Shown here: positions 42,012 to 54,039 of the stretch, in pieces | Layout: each line of letters begins with the position of its first letter | How positions within the stretch are numbered: the first letter of the stretch is position 1 | NCBI GenBank assembly: GCA_037157565.1 | Contig: JAZHRO010000013.1 | Location: forward strand, 76,191,501-76,255,500 | Length of the DNA stretch: 64,000 bases | Direction: 5' to 3' | Origin: Thalassia testudinum | Taxonomy: Eukaryota > Streptophyta > Magnoliopsida > Alismatales > Hydrocharitaceae | Position numbers and translations under genes: made by a program | Notes under the pieces: generated by a model | Told to the model about the DNA's origin: nothing | What the model saw: only the letters and a program-made list of their open reading frames with translations | The model's database searches: none

Positions 42012-43250
42012 AAAATGTTCATTAGTAGCACCAAATAAAATATCTACATAGATTTGAACTAATAGAACATCATTGTTATGCATCTTGATAAATAAGGTTG
42101 AGTTGGCTTCTCCAATTTTAAACTTCACACCTAGTAGCCACTCCTTGGCCCTTTGATACCAAGCTATAAGAGCTTGTTTCAAGCCATATAAAGTCTTATT
42201 CAACTTGTATACGAAATTTGGATTTTCATTAGACTCAAAAGCTAGAAAGTTGTGTGATATAAACTTCCCCTTTACTGCGATTGTTCAAAAAAGCACTCAT
42301 AACATCCATTTGAAACAGTTTAAAATCAAGGAAAGAGGCATAAGTAGAAAGTATTTGAATTGACTCCATCCTAGGAACCGGTGAATGGATTTCATTAAAA
42401 TCAATGCCTTCCTCTTTATTATATCATTGCATTACCAATCTACCCCTGTTATGTGTGACAATGTCGAATTCATCTAACTTATTCCTAAAAACCCATTTGA
42501 TGCCTATTACCGTATACCCTTCGAGCTTAGGTACTAAGTCCTAAGATTTCTTTGAAATTGGTTCAACTCTTTTTGCATAGCTAGTAACCATAAGGTATCG
42601 ATGCATGCTTCCTTAACACTCTTCAGCTCGATTTGAGAAACAAAAGTAAAAAAACCAAACCAATTACAACGGGATCAAGTTTTCACACCGTCGGAAACAC
42701 TTCTAATGAAAGAATCTTGATCGTCATCATAAAAAACTAGGTCAGTTATTGGTGATGAAATAGATTTATCAAAAGAGACATGAAGGGTCTCTTCAATCAT
42801 TAACGTGATTTTGTTGAAAATTTGATATGCCTTTTTACATGAAGAATAACCAATGAAGATGGCTTATTCACCTTTAGTGTCAATTTTATCCAAATTAGTG
42901 TGATTACTCAAAACAAAACATCATCATCTACAAACCTCAAAATATCTAATTTTTGGTACTTTTCTATAATATAGTTCAAAACATGTTTTTTGCAAAACCT
43001 GAGCAAATCAAAACATAGTTTAACATGTAGTAAATTGTCTTGATTGCCTCCACCTAAAAATACTTTGGCAAGCCAAAGTTATTGAGCATTGTTCAAGCAC
43101 ACTCTTGAATGATGCGGTTCTTTTTTTCAACCACCTCATTTTGTTGGGGGGCTCGGTGGAAGGAAAACTCATGAGAACTCTAATGAGTTTCACAAAACTC
43201 AGCAAATAAAGAGCTTTTAAACTCACCACCTATGTATTATACAGTCATAT
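42012..43250 (-). pseudogene. Ty1/copia pol fragment: integrase and reverse transcriptase
   Basis: Minus strand from about 43,245: GGEFKSSLFAEFCETH, then PPNKM and LKKRTASFKSVLEQC (integrase core near the catalytic E region, in shifting frames), then decayed sequence. Then come NPNFVYKLNKTLYGLKQALIAWYQRAKEWLL and QIYVDILFGATNEHF, the RT palm with YVDI in place of the catalytic YVDD. Many frameshifts. The upstream (gag) part is absent: sequence from 43,251 is not copia-like. Confidence 0.82.
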
Positions 43251-43405
43251 CTATAATCTATCACAGATCAATTCCTTGTAAGGCACAATATCTCACTAGA
43301 ATATACCAAGAGATGCGACAAATACAAGGCATCCTCTTAACTAAGAGGAAACCCCACATTCATCTTTCATCTCAATCTATCACCTCGAAGTCCTAATGTA
43401 GGTAG
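43251..43405. other. Short unassigned stretch
   Basis: Lies between copia integrase and the third Tekay-like LTR. AT-rich, no coding sequence or repeat recognised. Confidence 0.4.
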
Positions 43406-45147
43406 TGTGACAGCTATATACTATGAATTATATGTTTAGATGTAATTTGTACTAGGTCGTAGATAGCCCTCTACACGACTTAGGTACATTTCTCAACTAT
43501 AATAGCACACACACACATCTACCGATGTACCCCTACCTTGTTACCTGATTGGCCAAAAGATCAGTCATAGAGTTGCAGAGAGGCTATCACACTATGATCC
43601 ATCCATTCAATCCAAAACCAGACCGGTTCATTATATCATATAGCTATCCATTAATCATATTCAAATTCTATCACATTCATTTTATTTGTACCTGGCATTT
43701 GGATAACTAATCATTTGCAATTGTCGCATGTACTATCATCAATTAGGAATTTATACAACCGTCATTTAGCTAGGCATGTCTAGATTTATTAATTGTCTAT
43801 TAAATCTTATTAGACGGTTATTAGTAATCATTCATTCAAGGGCTAGTATTACAAGAATGTATATTCATTTACAGCTAAGCAACCATGAGATTGCCATTTA
43901 ATTCATTTTACGATAAATCAAATAGTTTCAGCTTTCATTTCAATTACCATTTGCATGTAATATTTCGCCACCCGAGCAAGAGTAATCAATTATATCAACT
44001 TTTGGATTCTAGAACTCAGCAAGAGGTGTAGCACATGCACAACAAAGCAGGTACATGAAAAGACATGCAAACAGAGGGAGGATTCTAACTACTTTACCTA
44101 ATATCATTGAGTGGTCACTATCGCTCCGAAATGTGTGCCTAAAAACTAAAGATGTTTGTCATGACTCTTTGAAGTCCATACATGTTCTGAGTTAATTCCC
44201 TAAGTTAGACACGATGAGAACCGAATCCTAAACATATTAGAATACTCTTTTGAATTTTAACATGTAAAATAATATCCAAAGAGGAAAAAGGAACTCACTA
44301 GCATTTAGTCCGTATCGAAATAATTCCAACGATAACTTATTTAAGAGAAATAGACATTGGGAATGCCCCAAACTGACCGAAATATGCGAGGATTCCTGAG
44401 GTGAACTTGAACCAACTTGAATCGACATTGCGAACTATCCACACATGCTTGCGCTATGTGCTAATCACCCATTTGCACTCCACCTTTTGTATGAATTGTG
44501 CTTTGGGTTGTTAGATCACACAGACGCACGCAATGACACGCCCTGCTCTCCTCTTTCACACGTGTGTGCTTGTGCAGGAGTCCTTGCTCTACTTCGCGCA
44601 TGTGTTGCGTGTTGCTGTGCACACCACCTTGCTGATGCGTTACATGTGCCCACTATGTGCTCACTTTACACTACAATCACCTTCTATGCACAAGCATTTT
44701 CTCTCTCCTTTCTTCTTCCTCTTTTCTTCTTTGTTCTCTCTCTTCTCCCTTTAGTTGTGTGTGACTTTAGGAGGAAAATAATGACTCAAAACCCTAATTT
44801 GGGTCTTAAGTAGTCCATTAATTTGTGATTTGGTTTGGAAAAGGCTAGATTTGACAAAAATACCTCATGAATGCAAGTTCCATCATGTTATAAACCTATT
44901 CATCTTATTTTTGACGCAACTTAAGCTACATACCTTGGATTTGCGTGAAACATGTATTGTTAAAAAGTTTGCAATAAGAGGAATCCAGTAGTGCAAAAGT
45001 GACATATTTTGAAAAGATTTAACTAAAGATTGACCGAAAACATATGTTTTTCGTGTTTTATGAGGTGTTATGATCCGACTCAACCTTTAAATTCCACATA
45101 TTAAGAACTCTTGAATGGCTTCATCTGAATTCATCAGAATGTTACTA
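43406..45147 (+). repeat. Tekay/Del-like LTR 3, decayed
   Basis: Its right two-thirds align with solo LTRs 1 and 2: ACCTAATATCATTGAGTGGTCAC against ACCTAATGTCATCAAAAGGTCACGG, the CTACATACCTTGGATTTGCGTG block near 44,930, and the GAATGTTAC end near 45,138. The start TGTGACAG at 43,406 is a guess, since the left 300 bp align poorly. The flanks do not repeat. The open frames near 44,445-44,813 have no recognisable protein. Confidence 0.55.
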
Positions 45148-45459
45148 CATTCGTGGAATAAAAAAGAAACAATGTAAAAAAGAAAGAGAAAGAAGGTGAA
45201 CATAGGAGAAGATAACGAATGACGAAGAAAATAAATATATCAGATCTTAGTTAAATAAATTTTTTTACCCAAATCTTCAATTTCATGATCTTCGACAATG
45301 AAAATGTATTGATATAAATAAAGTAAATATTTTAAGATTATATATATAAATCAAAATAAATCACAAATATACATATAATTTCTAATTATTTCCCATATAT
45401 TCATATAAAAATTCTTATTTTTGATTGACCATTTCCAATCAATTCCCCCATGTTAAATA
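45148..45459. other. AT-rich unassigned stretch
   Basis: AT-rich sequence between the last LTR and the auxilin-related gene, with no coding potential. It may include distal promoter. Confidence 0.5.
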
Positions 45460-45856
45460 CTTCGTACCAATCCCATGAAAATCCATAACACACCCCCCAC
45501 CCACACCCCCCCTTCCCCCCGGCGCCTCCCGGCACCCACCTCTCTAAAATATATAATACATAATATATTATTTCAGAACGACATGGACCTCCTCCGCTTC
45601 CGCGGTCTTCCCATTCTCTTTCCCACACCCCCCTCCTCTCTCCCTCTTCCCCCCGCTCCCCATTCCCCACCTCACCTTCCCCCACCCTTGCCGGGAGCGG
45701 CGACTCCCTCCACCCTCCGCCACTGCAACGCCTTCCCCCCTCCGCCGTCCCCTCCCGATCACCCCCACCATACCTGTAGGGCTCAGATCTGACCCGATCC
45801 ACCACCCGATCGCCGCCGATCTCCATCTCCTCCCTGACCAATAGACCGGCGAGGAA
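45460..45856 (+). promoter_or_regulatory. Proximal promoter and 5' UTR of the auxilin-related gene
   Basis: A C-rich strand (CACCCCCCACCCACACCCCCC near 45,491) is followed by an AT island AAAATATATAATACATAATA at 45,546-45,565 that could hold the TATA box, then a C/T-rich leader up to the ATG at 45,857. Pyrimidine-rich leaders of this kind are common in plant housekeeping genes. The start site cannot be placed exactly. The 244-codon open frame on the minus strand here is a GC-rich shadow. Confidence 0.4.
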
Positions 45857-46359
45857 ATGGACGACTTCCAAGGCCTCCTCGCCCGCGACTTCGGCCTCCA
45901 ACCCCAGGGCAAGTCGGCCCCCATGTCGTCCTCCCGCCCCGCCCCCACCAGCGGCCCCGCGTGGGACCCACCCCTTGACCCGGACCCCTTCGACGACGTT
46001 TTCGGCAGGCCCGCCCCCAAGGCTCCGGCCCACGGCTTCGACCCGAAGGCCCCGGCGGGCCCGGTGTTCGACCGCCCAGTCTACGACGACGACCTCTTCG
46101 AGGGGGTCCCAGGCCTGAAGCCCGTGTCCAGCCAATTCGACGACGTGTTCGCATCCAACGCCGCGGGGCGCGGCGGGACGGACCGGCCGCCGCAGGCGGA
46201 CGAGGGGGATGATCTCCTCGCGAGCCTCGGTGGCACGCCGCTGCGGCCGAGGGACCGCTCACCCGTGGAGAAGCAGAAGCAGCGGGGGCCACCGGAGCCA
46301 GACGTGGGCCTCGACGACCTTATTCCGGGGTTCGGGGTCTCTGTCCCCGCCTCGAAGAG
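45857..46359 (+). CDS. Auxilin-related protein, first exon (partial gene)
   Basis: MDDFQGLLARDFGLQPQGKS starts 168 codons ending at a splice donor AAGAG|GTATAA (46,359/46,360). The DFGLQPQGKSAPM start, followed by spaced acidic-aromatic motifs (DPFDDVFGRP, PVYDDDLFEGVPGL, SQFDDVFAS, DDLLASLGG), is as I remember the N-terminus of plant auxilin-related proteins 1/2. Those proteins use a C-terminal J domain to bring Hsp70 to clathrin-coated vesicles in the cytosol and strip the coat. The J domain is not in the window. The exon is very GC-rich, unlike all its surroundings. No frame damage is seen. The next exon was not found in the remaining 17.6 kb, so intron 1 is very long or the gene is a fragment. 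Confidence 0.72.
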
Positions 46360-49300
46360 GTATAATTCAGTGGTAATTCGGTTGCTTGCTTAGTAAATTG
46401 CATGTCTTGACATTGTAAAGTTGCTGCCTTGCATTGAGAAATGGCTATTTCATTGCTACAGTTATCCATTTAGGTGAAGGTTAGCGGTTGAACCTATTTC
46501 GATCACACCTTCCTTATTTGTAGAGTAGAATGGGATAAGAATGAGAGGAATGAGAAACGCAACCCTAGAAGTAGCTCGAGGGATCTTAAGTTATGCTCTA
46601 TTTTTGTGCCTTGAATAGGCCTAGTATTTTCGACATTGGAGGCTCTGGTGGACGTGGAACACATCTCAAGTGTATACTTGGAATCCTAGAAGGAGATCTG
46701 ACTTCTTTTGGCTCTACGACATACTTGGAGTATGTGTATGATCTTTTGAAAGGGAAAGGATGCACATTTGGTGCCTTGGGTTGATTTTTGCAGGTGTTTC
46801 AAATAGAGAAGGTTCAGGATCTCAAGGGCGATGGGTGGTGCTGTCTGAAAGGATAGTGTGTGTCCTGGGATTGAGGATTGATGCATGGGGCAAAGTGCTT
46901 TTGTTGTTATGAGAAGTACCTGAATTGGGGATCTGGGTGCAGTTTGGGTTTTTCAGATGGGGCAGCCTTTTCTTCCCAAGTTGATCTGGGTGATTCCTTT
47001 CCTTTGTCTTTTTGACTTCCGTGCTTGGGGCTCCTTTGGCTAAAGATGGCTGTGTAGAGGGGTGTCTCTTCGCCTTGTAGATATAGACATAGATATATGT
47101 GTGTGTACACATACACATACATGCACACATACATGCACATATACATACCTACATACGTATGTATGTACGTATATATATACCCACAAGCATAAGTACATGC
47201 ATATGTATGTATGTACTTTATGTGCATATATATGCATGCATGAGTGCGTAAGTACATACATATGTACTTGTGTATGTACATATGCATGTGTACATATGTG
47301 CCAAGCTACATGCATACATAGCTACATAATTACATATGTACACACACACATATGTGTATATATGCACACATGCACAACTTTTAATCAATCTAGAGAAGCT
47401 CATCCAGCCTATTGAAAGTGCGGGTTGTTTTTGGTCCATGGCTTCTGCGACAGATTTTTGGTAGTGGGATGTTAGGGACTTATGTGAGAGTCATTGATTA
47501 TCTTGTAAGACAAGACTTTAAGGATGAAACCAAACTTGGTTATTAATGGAAAAAATCCAAAGTTTAGTAATTGATACTAAAGTTCTAATTCAATATATGT
47601 TCAAACATGCTAATCACATATTTTGGAAACCAACCGAATTTGCATGAATACATACAAGATCTAAAATTAGATCCATGTACAACAAATGAGAGGATAAAAA
47701 AATACAGATGAGTGCAAGCATTCCTCTTGCTAGGGAAGCTTGAGAGTCTTGTCCCCATGCGACATGGAAAGGGGTGTGCCATGCACTTGAGTTCATGTAC
47801 TCTTTATGTATCCTCCTCCTACCACGAGCTCCCTTCTTTTCCTTCAGCTGAGTATGTGAGCAACAATGTCGATGATGGTCGAGGTAAATAGGCAGAGGTG
47901 ATGATAGTGGTATAGTGGAGGTGGTGATGATTGTGACAATGTAGCAAACATTGTAGTGGGTGTATGAGATGGTGGTGGTGGGCATTGGGAGATGGAGGTT
48001 AGACGGTTGTGAGGTTGTGAGGAAAGGAGTTGGGAGAGAAGAGGGGGATCTTAGGAGAAGATGGGATAGGAGGAGAGGGGAGACATGAGTTGGAGTAGAA
48101 TATATATGCACGTGAGTGAGAATGAGTAAAGGCACATGTTGGTATCATGAGTTTTAGTTCTCAATTGAGATCTCATGAACTTATGTAGAGGGCTTACATT
48201 TACGAGGGGGGTTGTGTCAAGAAATAAAGAAGTGAGGGAGAGAGTTTTATGTGTTTGGTTCACGGGTATTAACTAGGTGGATGTGATTAATGTGTATGTG
48301 TGCGTTAAGGGAGGGGGAAGAGGAGCAGGAGACATGGACGTTATTTGTTGATAAGTGCATTGAGTGGTTGCTTGTCTGATGGTTGTGTGATTTTGTGTGC
48401 GTTGATTGTGGGGGACTTGTGACTGAAAATGGGCTGTTGGGTGAGTGATGCATAATGTATTGTCTATGAGTGTGTTTAGTGATTTGTGAATTGGAATTAA
48501 ATGCGAGTTAGTGATGTGCATGGGGATGGAAAAATGTGACTGTGTTGAGCTGAACAGGATGTTATGTGGTGGACATGCATGTAATTACTTGGATGAAGAA
48601 AATGAGTGAGGGATGTAGGTGTTAACTGGTGCATTGAGATGAGAGATCATGCGTGTTGGGGTTTTGTGTTATGGGTTTCAAAAGGGGATTGGTTTGGGTT
48701 TGGTCTCATTTCCTCCAAATGCCCTAACTTGGTTCATGCATCATTTATTCAGCTCTTTATTTGCTGCACTGAGATGAGAATGCAAAGTTACAAAAATACT
48801 ATAAATACTAACTTTATTGGCACTAAATAATGTAGAAACAATGATACTAGGCATGAAATGTGCATGGCAATATAGACCTATCTTTCCTCATCCCCCTTTA
48901 CCCCCAAGCTACTGTTGCTTGTCCCTAATTACCCCTTTGCACTATAGCTTTGACTCTTATTCCCCTTCACCTTCATGCTATCACTGCTTCGCCCTTGTCA
49001 ACCATCATGGTAATGTTTAGCCAATCTATTGCCGCCACCCTAACAGCCCACTATTGCACCTAGTGAAGTAGCTCTTAGGCTATTGCCCCAAGGCAAACTA
49101 ACCATTTCCACCTTCTTGCAAATCATCGATACCACTATTTTCTCATGTATCTTCTTGTAAGTAAACCAGTTTAACTAATTGCCCCAAACACAAGTCATGT
49201 CCTCTCTTAGACTTGAATTCATGCATGCCAACTCCATTAGTAGGTTCCAAAGTAATTGCATGAGGGTTGCATGGGTAAGCATGTGTTGAGTTACAAATTC

Positions 49301-49639
49301 CCAAGTTTCTGATGTCTAGTCATTGTTGTATTGGATCAAATAGTTGTATGGATACCTTATGATTTGTACGTGCTTGTAGATTGATTTTTTCATGTTGTTG
49401 ATTGATATGATGGGGTTGTTCGCTCCTTGTTTGTTTAGCTAGTTTCAGTCTTAACCTTGCTGCTGCTCATTAGTTTATTTCATCGAGTTAATAGGAGTTT
49501 GCATCTAGTTAGATTTAATTAGGCTTTCTGCAACTAGTTTGCATTAAATAGAATGGAATTATGCTATTCTTATTACTGCTATCTTTTTTGCAATAAAAAA
49601 GAAGTTTTGTTTAATTTTAGCATATTAATATAGTACCCT
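46360..49639. other. Noncoding stretch, probably intron 1 of the auxilin-related gene
   Basis: Starts with the GTATAA donor. No convincing exon, transposon protein or LTR is visible. A short-period repeat lies at 47,080-47,365. The region 47,860-48,560 is TG-rich with low complexity, and 48,880-49,180 is C/T-rich. Short open frames here are not protein-like. Confidence 0.5.
47080..47365. repeat. CATA/TATG-type low-complexity repeat
   Basis: Degenerate alternation of ACAT, GTAT and GCAC words (CATACATGCACACATACATG, GTATGTATGTACGTATATAT) over about 285 bp. It is partly self-complementary, so it can fold. The open frames on both strands across it (rich in Tyr, His, Cys, Thr) come from the repeat alone. 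Confidence 0.85.
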
Positions 49640-49979
49640 TTTTTTTTTTTTCCATAACAAACTCAAAATGTAGGGGCTCGGGTTTACCCCTTTTATTGAA
49701 CTCCTAAAAATGAAGTACATTAAGTCTCCCACTAATGGGTAAACAGATGAAAAAGAAAAGAATACAAAAGAATGAAAATACAAAACTTACACAAGAAAAA
49801 GCAGTGAAACTCATTGTTAGTTACTGCAAAAGGAGAAAAAATGTGCATCTTCAAATCCATCATCTTCAAATGAAAAGCACAACTTGAACTTTCCAAACTG
49901 AACTTGTGGCCAGATCATATCTTCAATCATCTTCATAGACATGTGAAACATCATTCATCTTCATTCAGCAAACCAAAAA

Positions 49980-52120
49980 CTGATCTTAAAAAATGATCAG
50001 TCCTTCAAATGATAGGAAGAACTTTGTCCATGCATCGGCTAAGCCACCATCCAGAAATTCCTTTACCGGAAAAATGTCAAACTGATCCCATGATGATAAG
50101 GTCTTCAAACAGATTCTGAAAGCACACCGTCCAAAATTCCAGCAAGCAAAACGAACATCACTCACCTCCCATAGCTCCATATCCTCATCCATCTTTTATT
50201 CAGCATTCATCAAACAACTTCCATCCAGTCCCCACAGGCCATAGTATACTCCAATCAACAAAATAACCTTCCAGCTCTGAAAGTATATCCAAAGTAGCAG
50301 CATCTTCCACAGATCAGAAAAAATACTCACAACCAAAAGAAGAGGGAATAAGAACTTAACTTTTGGGCACATGTCCACATTGGATATGTTCCCTTCAAAA
50401 AAATTAAAGCTATACAATCCATCTACACTCTGGCTGTAAAAGCTATATTGCAAAAATGCTCCAATGCCAACCACTTCTTAATCTGAAAATCATAGCAGCA
50501 GCAGCAGCAAAATACCAACTTCCAAGTAGATGCAAAAAATCTCTCAACACCTCTATTCTGAATAAAAATCAAGATAAGATTGAACTTATCTTTTGGACAC
50601 ATATCCTTCCAGATTTCAGAGCTCTAGTGAAATTTCAAATCAACATCTCATCTCCTCAAATCCACGAATATAAGCAATGATCTGAAAATGAAGCAGCTAC
50701 AGCAGCAAAAATTTTCTATCACAAAGACCAAATTTAACGAGGAAGCAAAAATGAGAACTAGAGGAAAAGATAGGGAACTTATCTTTTGCGTGCATATCCT
50801 AAAAAAGGATATGCACACTTCTCCATCTTCAAGCAAAATCCTTAGTCCTCAGTAAACAACATCTTCCAAATTTGAAAGATCTTCAGAAAATCTTCTTTGA
50901 AAATAAAATTTTTGTTTGCATGTCCAAATTGGATATGCACACTTCCTTTTCTTCATGTTATTCTCAAGATCCCAAATCAGCAAATCCTCCCTCAATCAAT
51001 AAAATTCAATCTCTGAAAATTATAGCAACAAACAGCAGCAACCACAACCCAAACCCAAGTTCCAACTAAAAATTCCATAAGAGCAGAAAACCTACTTCTG
51101 AGATTTAAAGCCAATAAAATCACAAAGATCAGTTGGGAACTTATCTTGTGGGCACATATCCTTTATGAATATGCACCCTTCAAAATCTTCACGTCTCCCA
51201 AAACAGTTCCCAACATTAACCATTGAATCTCTTATCAAATCAATAGCAAATCTGTCATCAGCAGTGCTTATCACTTGGATAACGACCCTTTTACCTTTCA
51301 ACAAAAAAAAATCTGTCATCAGCAAAATAGCAACAGCAGCAACAAATCCCCAATTCTCCATAAAAAATACGCAAACTCTGAATGAGAGAGGATAGAAGAA
51401 TAGCATGAAAAGGGACTTACCTTTTATGTGCATATCCTTTTTGATATGCACACTTCCCCATCGTGAAGCTTTGAAAGAAAATTCCACCTCAAGCATTTCC
51501 ATTCATGAGTCTGAATAATTCTGAAACTTATAACAGTACCAGCAGAAAATTATGCCGAATAATTGTAATCCAGAATTTTCATATTAATTAGGAGCTTCCA
51601 AATATGAAAAAAATAGGACTTATCTTTTGTGTGCATATCCAATGTGGATATGCACACTTCACAAACTTCAAGCTATCCATCCCCTCCAAAAATCAAGTCA
51701 AATCTTATTCAGATCTGAAATGAAAACCAATACCAGCAGCCAAATATGGCACTAACAGCAGCAAAATATGCCAAGGAAGGAAATCTTCTAATGATATGAC
51801 AGCAAAAGAGGTAGCAGCACAGTAAAAAATATACATCATGATGAAGGACTTAAACTTTTGTGTGCATATCCAAATTGGATATGCACACTTCCCAAACTTC
51901 AACCTTGTGCATTCCTCATTCCAAAATCCAAAGAAGCCAATCTAAACTACAAATGCCATCCGAAAATTGAAGCAGTAACAGCAGCAAAAGAATCCAAGAT
52001 TCTACTTACTTCCCAAACTTCAAGCTTTTCAGTAAGTTTCATCAGTTCAAAAATCTAAAGAGGCCAATCAATTGAATAATAAGTCAACTGCAAATTTAAG
52101 TAGCAACAACAGCAGAGATT
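49980..52120 (-). repeat. Palindrome-bearing tandem array, left part
   Basis: Units of about 200-230 bp. Each has a palindrome of the form GTGCATATCC-n-GGATATGCAC followed by ACTTC and CTTCAAGC on the plus strand, plus CAGCAGCAGCAAAAT-type triplet tracts. Palindromes lie near 50,365, 50,593 (half), 50,788, 50,917, 51,149, 51,427, 51,628 and 51,859; a unit near 52,010 has lost its palindrome. Not coding: the frame changes from unit to unit. Sequence between 49,654 and 49,980 is the unique 3' end of LINE 1. Confidence 0.85.
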
Positions 52121-52245
52121 TGACCGGAGAATTGAGTGTGCGAGCAGGAGCTGGTGCGGGAGGAGGGTGCTTTGGACTTGGAAGAGGAGCGTGAGCGGAG
52201 TGTGGAGGTGGTGTCGAAGGTCGAGGATGGAGTGCCGGAGAGGCG

Positions 52246-52486
52246 CGGTGCTTCAAGTGCCTTGGGCCTGGCCATTGGGTGAGAGAATGCCACGAACCTC
52301 TGAGGTGTTGGAGGTGTGGGGTTCTTGGTCATTGGTGTGTGGTGTGCAATCGGGTTGTGGAGGGGAAAATTGATCGTCTGTCACCGCCACTGGTTTGAAG
52401 GTGTGGCTACCCTCCGTGCTGCGGTTGGTGAAGGCCTGGTGGAAAGGTAGTCGAGGGGTGGGTGCGGTCGGAGGTTGTGGTCGCAC
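52246..52486 (+). pseudogene. LINE 2 ORF1, zinc-knuckle part
   Basis: Two CCHC knuckles in one frame: CFKCLGPGHWVREC at 52,249-52,290 and CWRCGVLGHWCVVC at 52,306-52,347, both C-x2-C-x4-H-x4-C. Tandem knuckles in an RNA-binding ORF1 are typical of one plant L1 group. A TGA lies upstream near 52,193 in the same frame. The frame is cut at 52,486 by the solo LTR; the continuation after 54,040 is not recognisable with confidence. Confidence 0.7.
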
Positions 52487-54039
52487 TGCTGATATCGCTT
52501 AAACTATGCATTAGAATATGAAATCGTTGTAGTGCGCAATAAAGCGATAAATTGAAATTTATAACTTCGAACTACAAGGAGTCCGGTCGAACACAAAGAG
52601 GCTGTTGTTAATCTTCAAAACCTTTCGCAGTTATTATAGACTAGAGTAGCAATTATAATATTGATGGATAGAGACAAGAATATCACAGGAATGCTTATTT
52701 TTATTGCTATTATCAAAATGTCTCACAAATAGAATCTATATTAGAGATTACAATAAGAATAAGAGCATGAGAAAATAGAGGAAGGAAGGAGAGATGCAAA
52801 GCCACTTGAGGGATGCTTGTGCGAAGCTTCTGGTAGAGTAGCTTCAGATCCAAGGCATCGTGAGGAAGAAGATCAGAGAGGGAGGGTGGTGGGCGTGCAC
52901 TATATTAGAATAAGGGCTAGGCAGGTTTCTACTAAACTAAGCTACTAAGACTAATTATCTAAGAGGCTCATTCATTCCTAAGGGTTGGAGGCTATAGGAA
53001 TGTAGGATAAATAATGGTCCTTGGATCTTAATCAATGGAGGATGGTAGTCCACTTATTCAAGACAAAGAAGGACCACTAGATATGGATCTAAGGGTGCTA
53101 AGGGATGGTTGGCTAGGTGGAGGATTAATATGGTCCTTAGGATTGGTTTTGGAGGGTCTAGATTAGAGGCTATGATGTGGTATAGGTTTGTTTAGATCTA
53201 AGGCTAATGTAGGCCATAGGATAATGGATGGAGGGAGGGGATTTGGTGGATGTTTGGCCGGCCATAGTGGAGTACCTAGGAAGCCATGTGGTCGGCCATG
53301 TGTATGTGATTGTGGTCCTTGATTGGGCGTTGGATGGGTAGGATTAGGTCATGGGTAGATAGGTTTGGTTGAGGAAATGGAGGAATGAATATGTTCTAGA
53401 GAATGGAGTCCTCCATAAGCCAAGTGGTGGCTGACTCTAGTGGATCAAGTAGGGCCTTAGGATGCGTCATGAAGGGTGGATGATGAGGGTATAGGTGGCG
53501 GCTAGGTGGGTGTGGATAGGATCTTTGGTGGCCGGCCACCAAAGGGATAAGATCTTCTTTGGCCGGCCACCAAGGAGAGCATTAGGTCTTGATGTGGGCC
53601 CTTGTATTAAAGGTGGAGGGTTGGATTTATTCTAGGTTTAGGTTTTCTAAAAATAGGAAGGTCTAGGACAAGGTATTTTTAGCGGAATAGGTTGCCCCAA
53701 GGGTCTAAGGTAGAGGTGAATTAGGATGGTACATGTGTCCTCCTTTGTCTTCAATTCTTCTTCGTGTCCTTAATACTCGAGCTCTTGTCTTGACCTCCCT
53801 TGTAACTTCATAATTCAAGCTCCAACTTTATTATAAAGTTCCTCAGCTTATTTTCTAGGACCTATCACTTACATTATTCATAAAAGGCTAAAATTAGGAG
53901 ATAGGTATTTATAAAATAGATATAAAGCTCAAATATGCATGCATGCTCTCAATGCAATATGTATAAACCTAATATATGATTTTACTAAGGAGTTAGCCCT
54001 AGATTAAGCAAATTAGGATAATAAATTAGGCTGTTATCA
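52487..54039 (-). repeat. Solo LTR inside LINE 2 (Athila-like, third family)
   Basis: 1,553 bp from TGCTGATATCGC to GGCTGTTATCA. The left 130 bp share the layout of the U5 end of C's LTR: TGTTGA-like start, CGTTGTAGT, AATTTATAA, GGTCGAACACAAAGAG. Flanks CGCAC and GCCAC match at 3 of 5. It contains repeated GGCCGGCCACC words near 53,260-53,575. No coding sequence. Confidence 0.6.

Noticed and set aside
43406..43450. Exact left border of LTR 3
   Set aside because: TGTGACAG fits the family start but the next 300 bp align poorly and the flanks GGTAG and TACAT or CATTC do not match, so the border is left uncertain.
45401..46292. 244- and 169-codon frames on - over the auxilin exon
   Set aside because: Antisense shadows of the GC-rich exon and its C-rich leader; Gly/Arg-rich without domains.
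46593..46784. Possible second exon of the auxilin-related gene
   Set aside because: The 63-codon translation has no resemblance to auxilin and no good acceptor precedes it.
47062..47415. Tyr/His/Cys-rich frames on both strands
   Set aside because: Produced by the CATA/TATG repeat.
49980..52120. CRISPR-like or protein-coding repeat array
   Set aside because: Units are about 200-230 bp with variable spacing, in plant DNA, and the frame is not kept between units; it is a noncoding tandem array.
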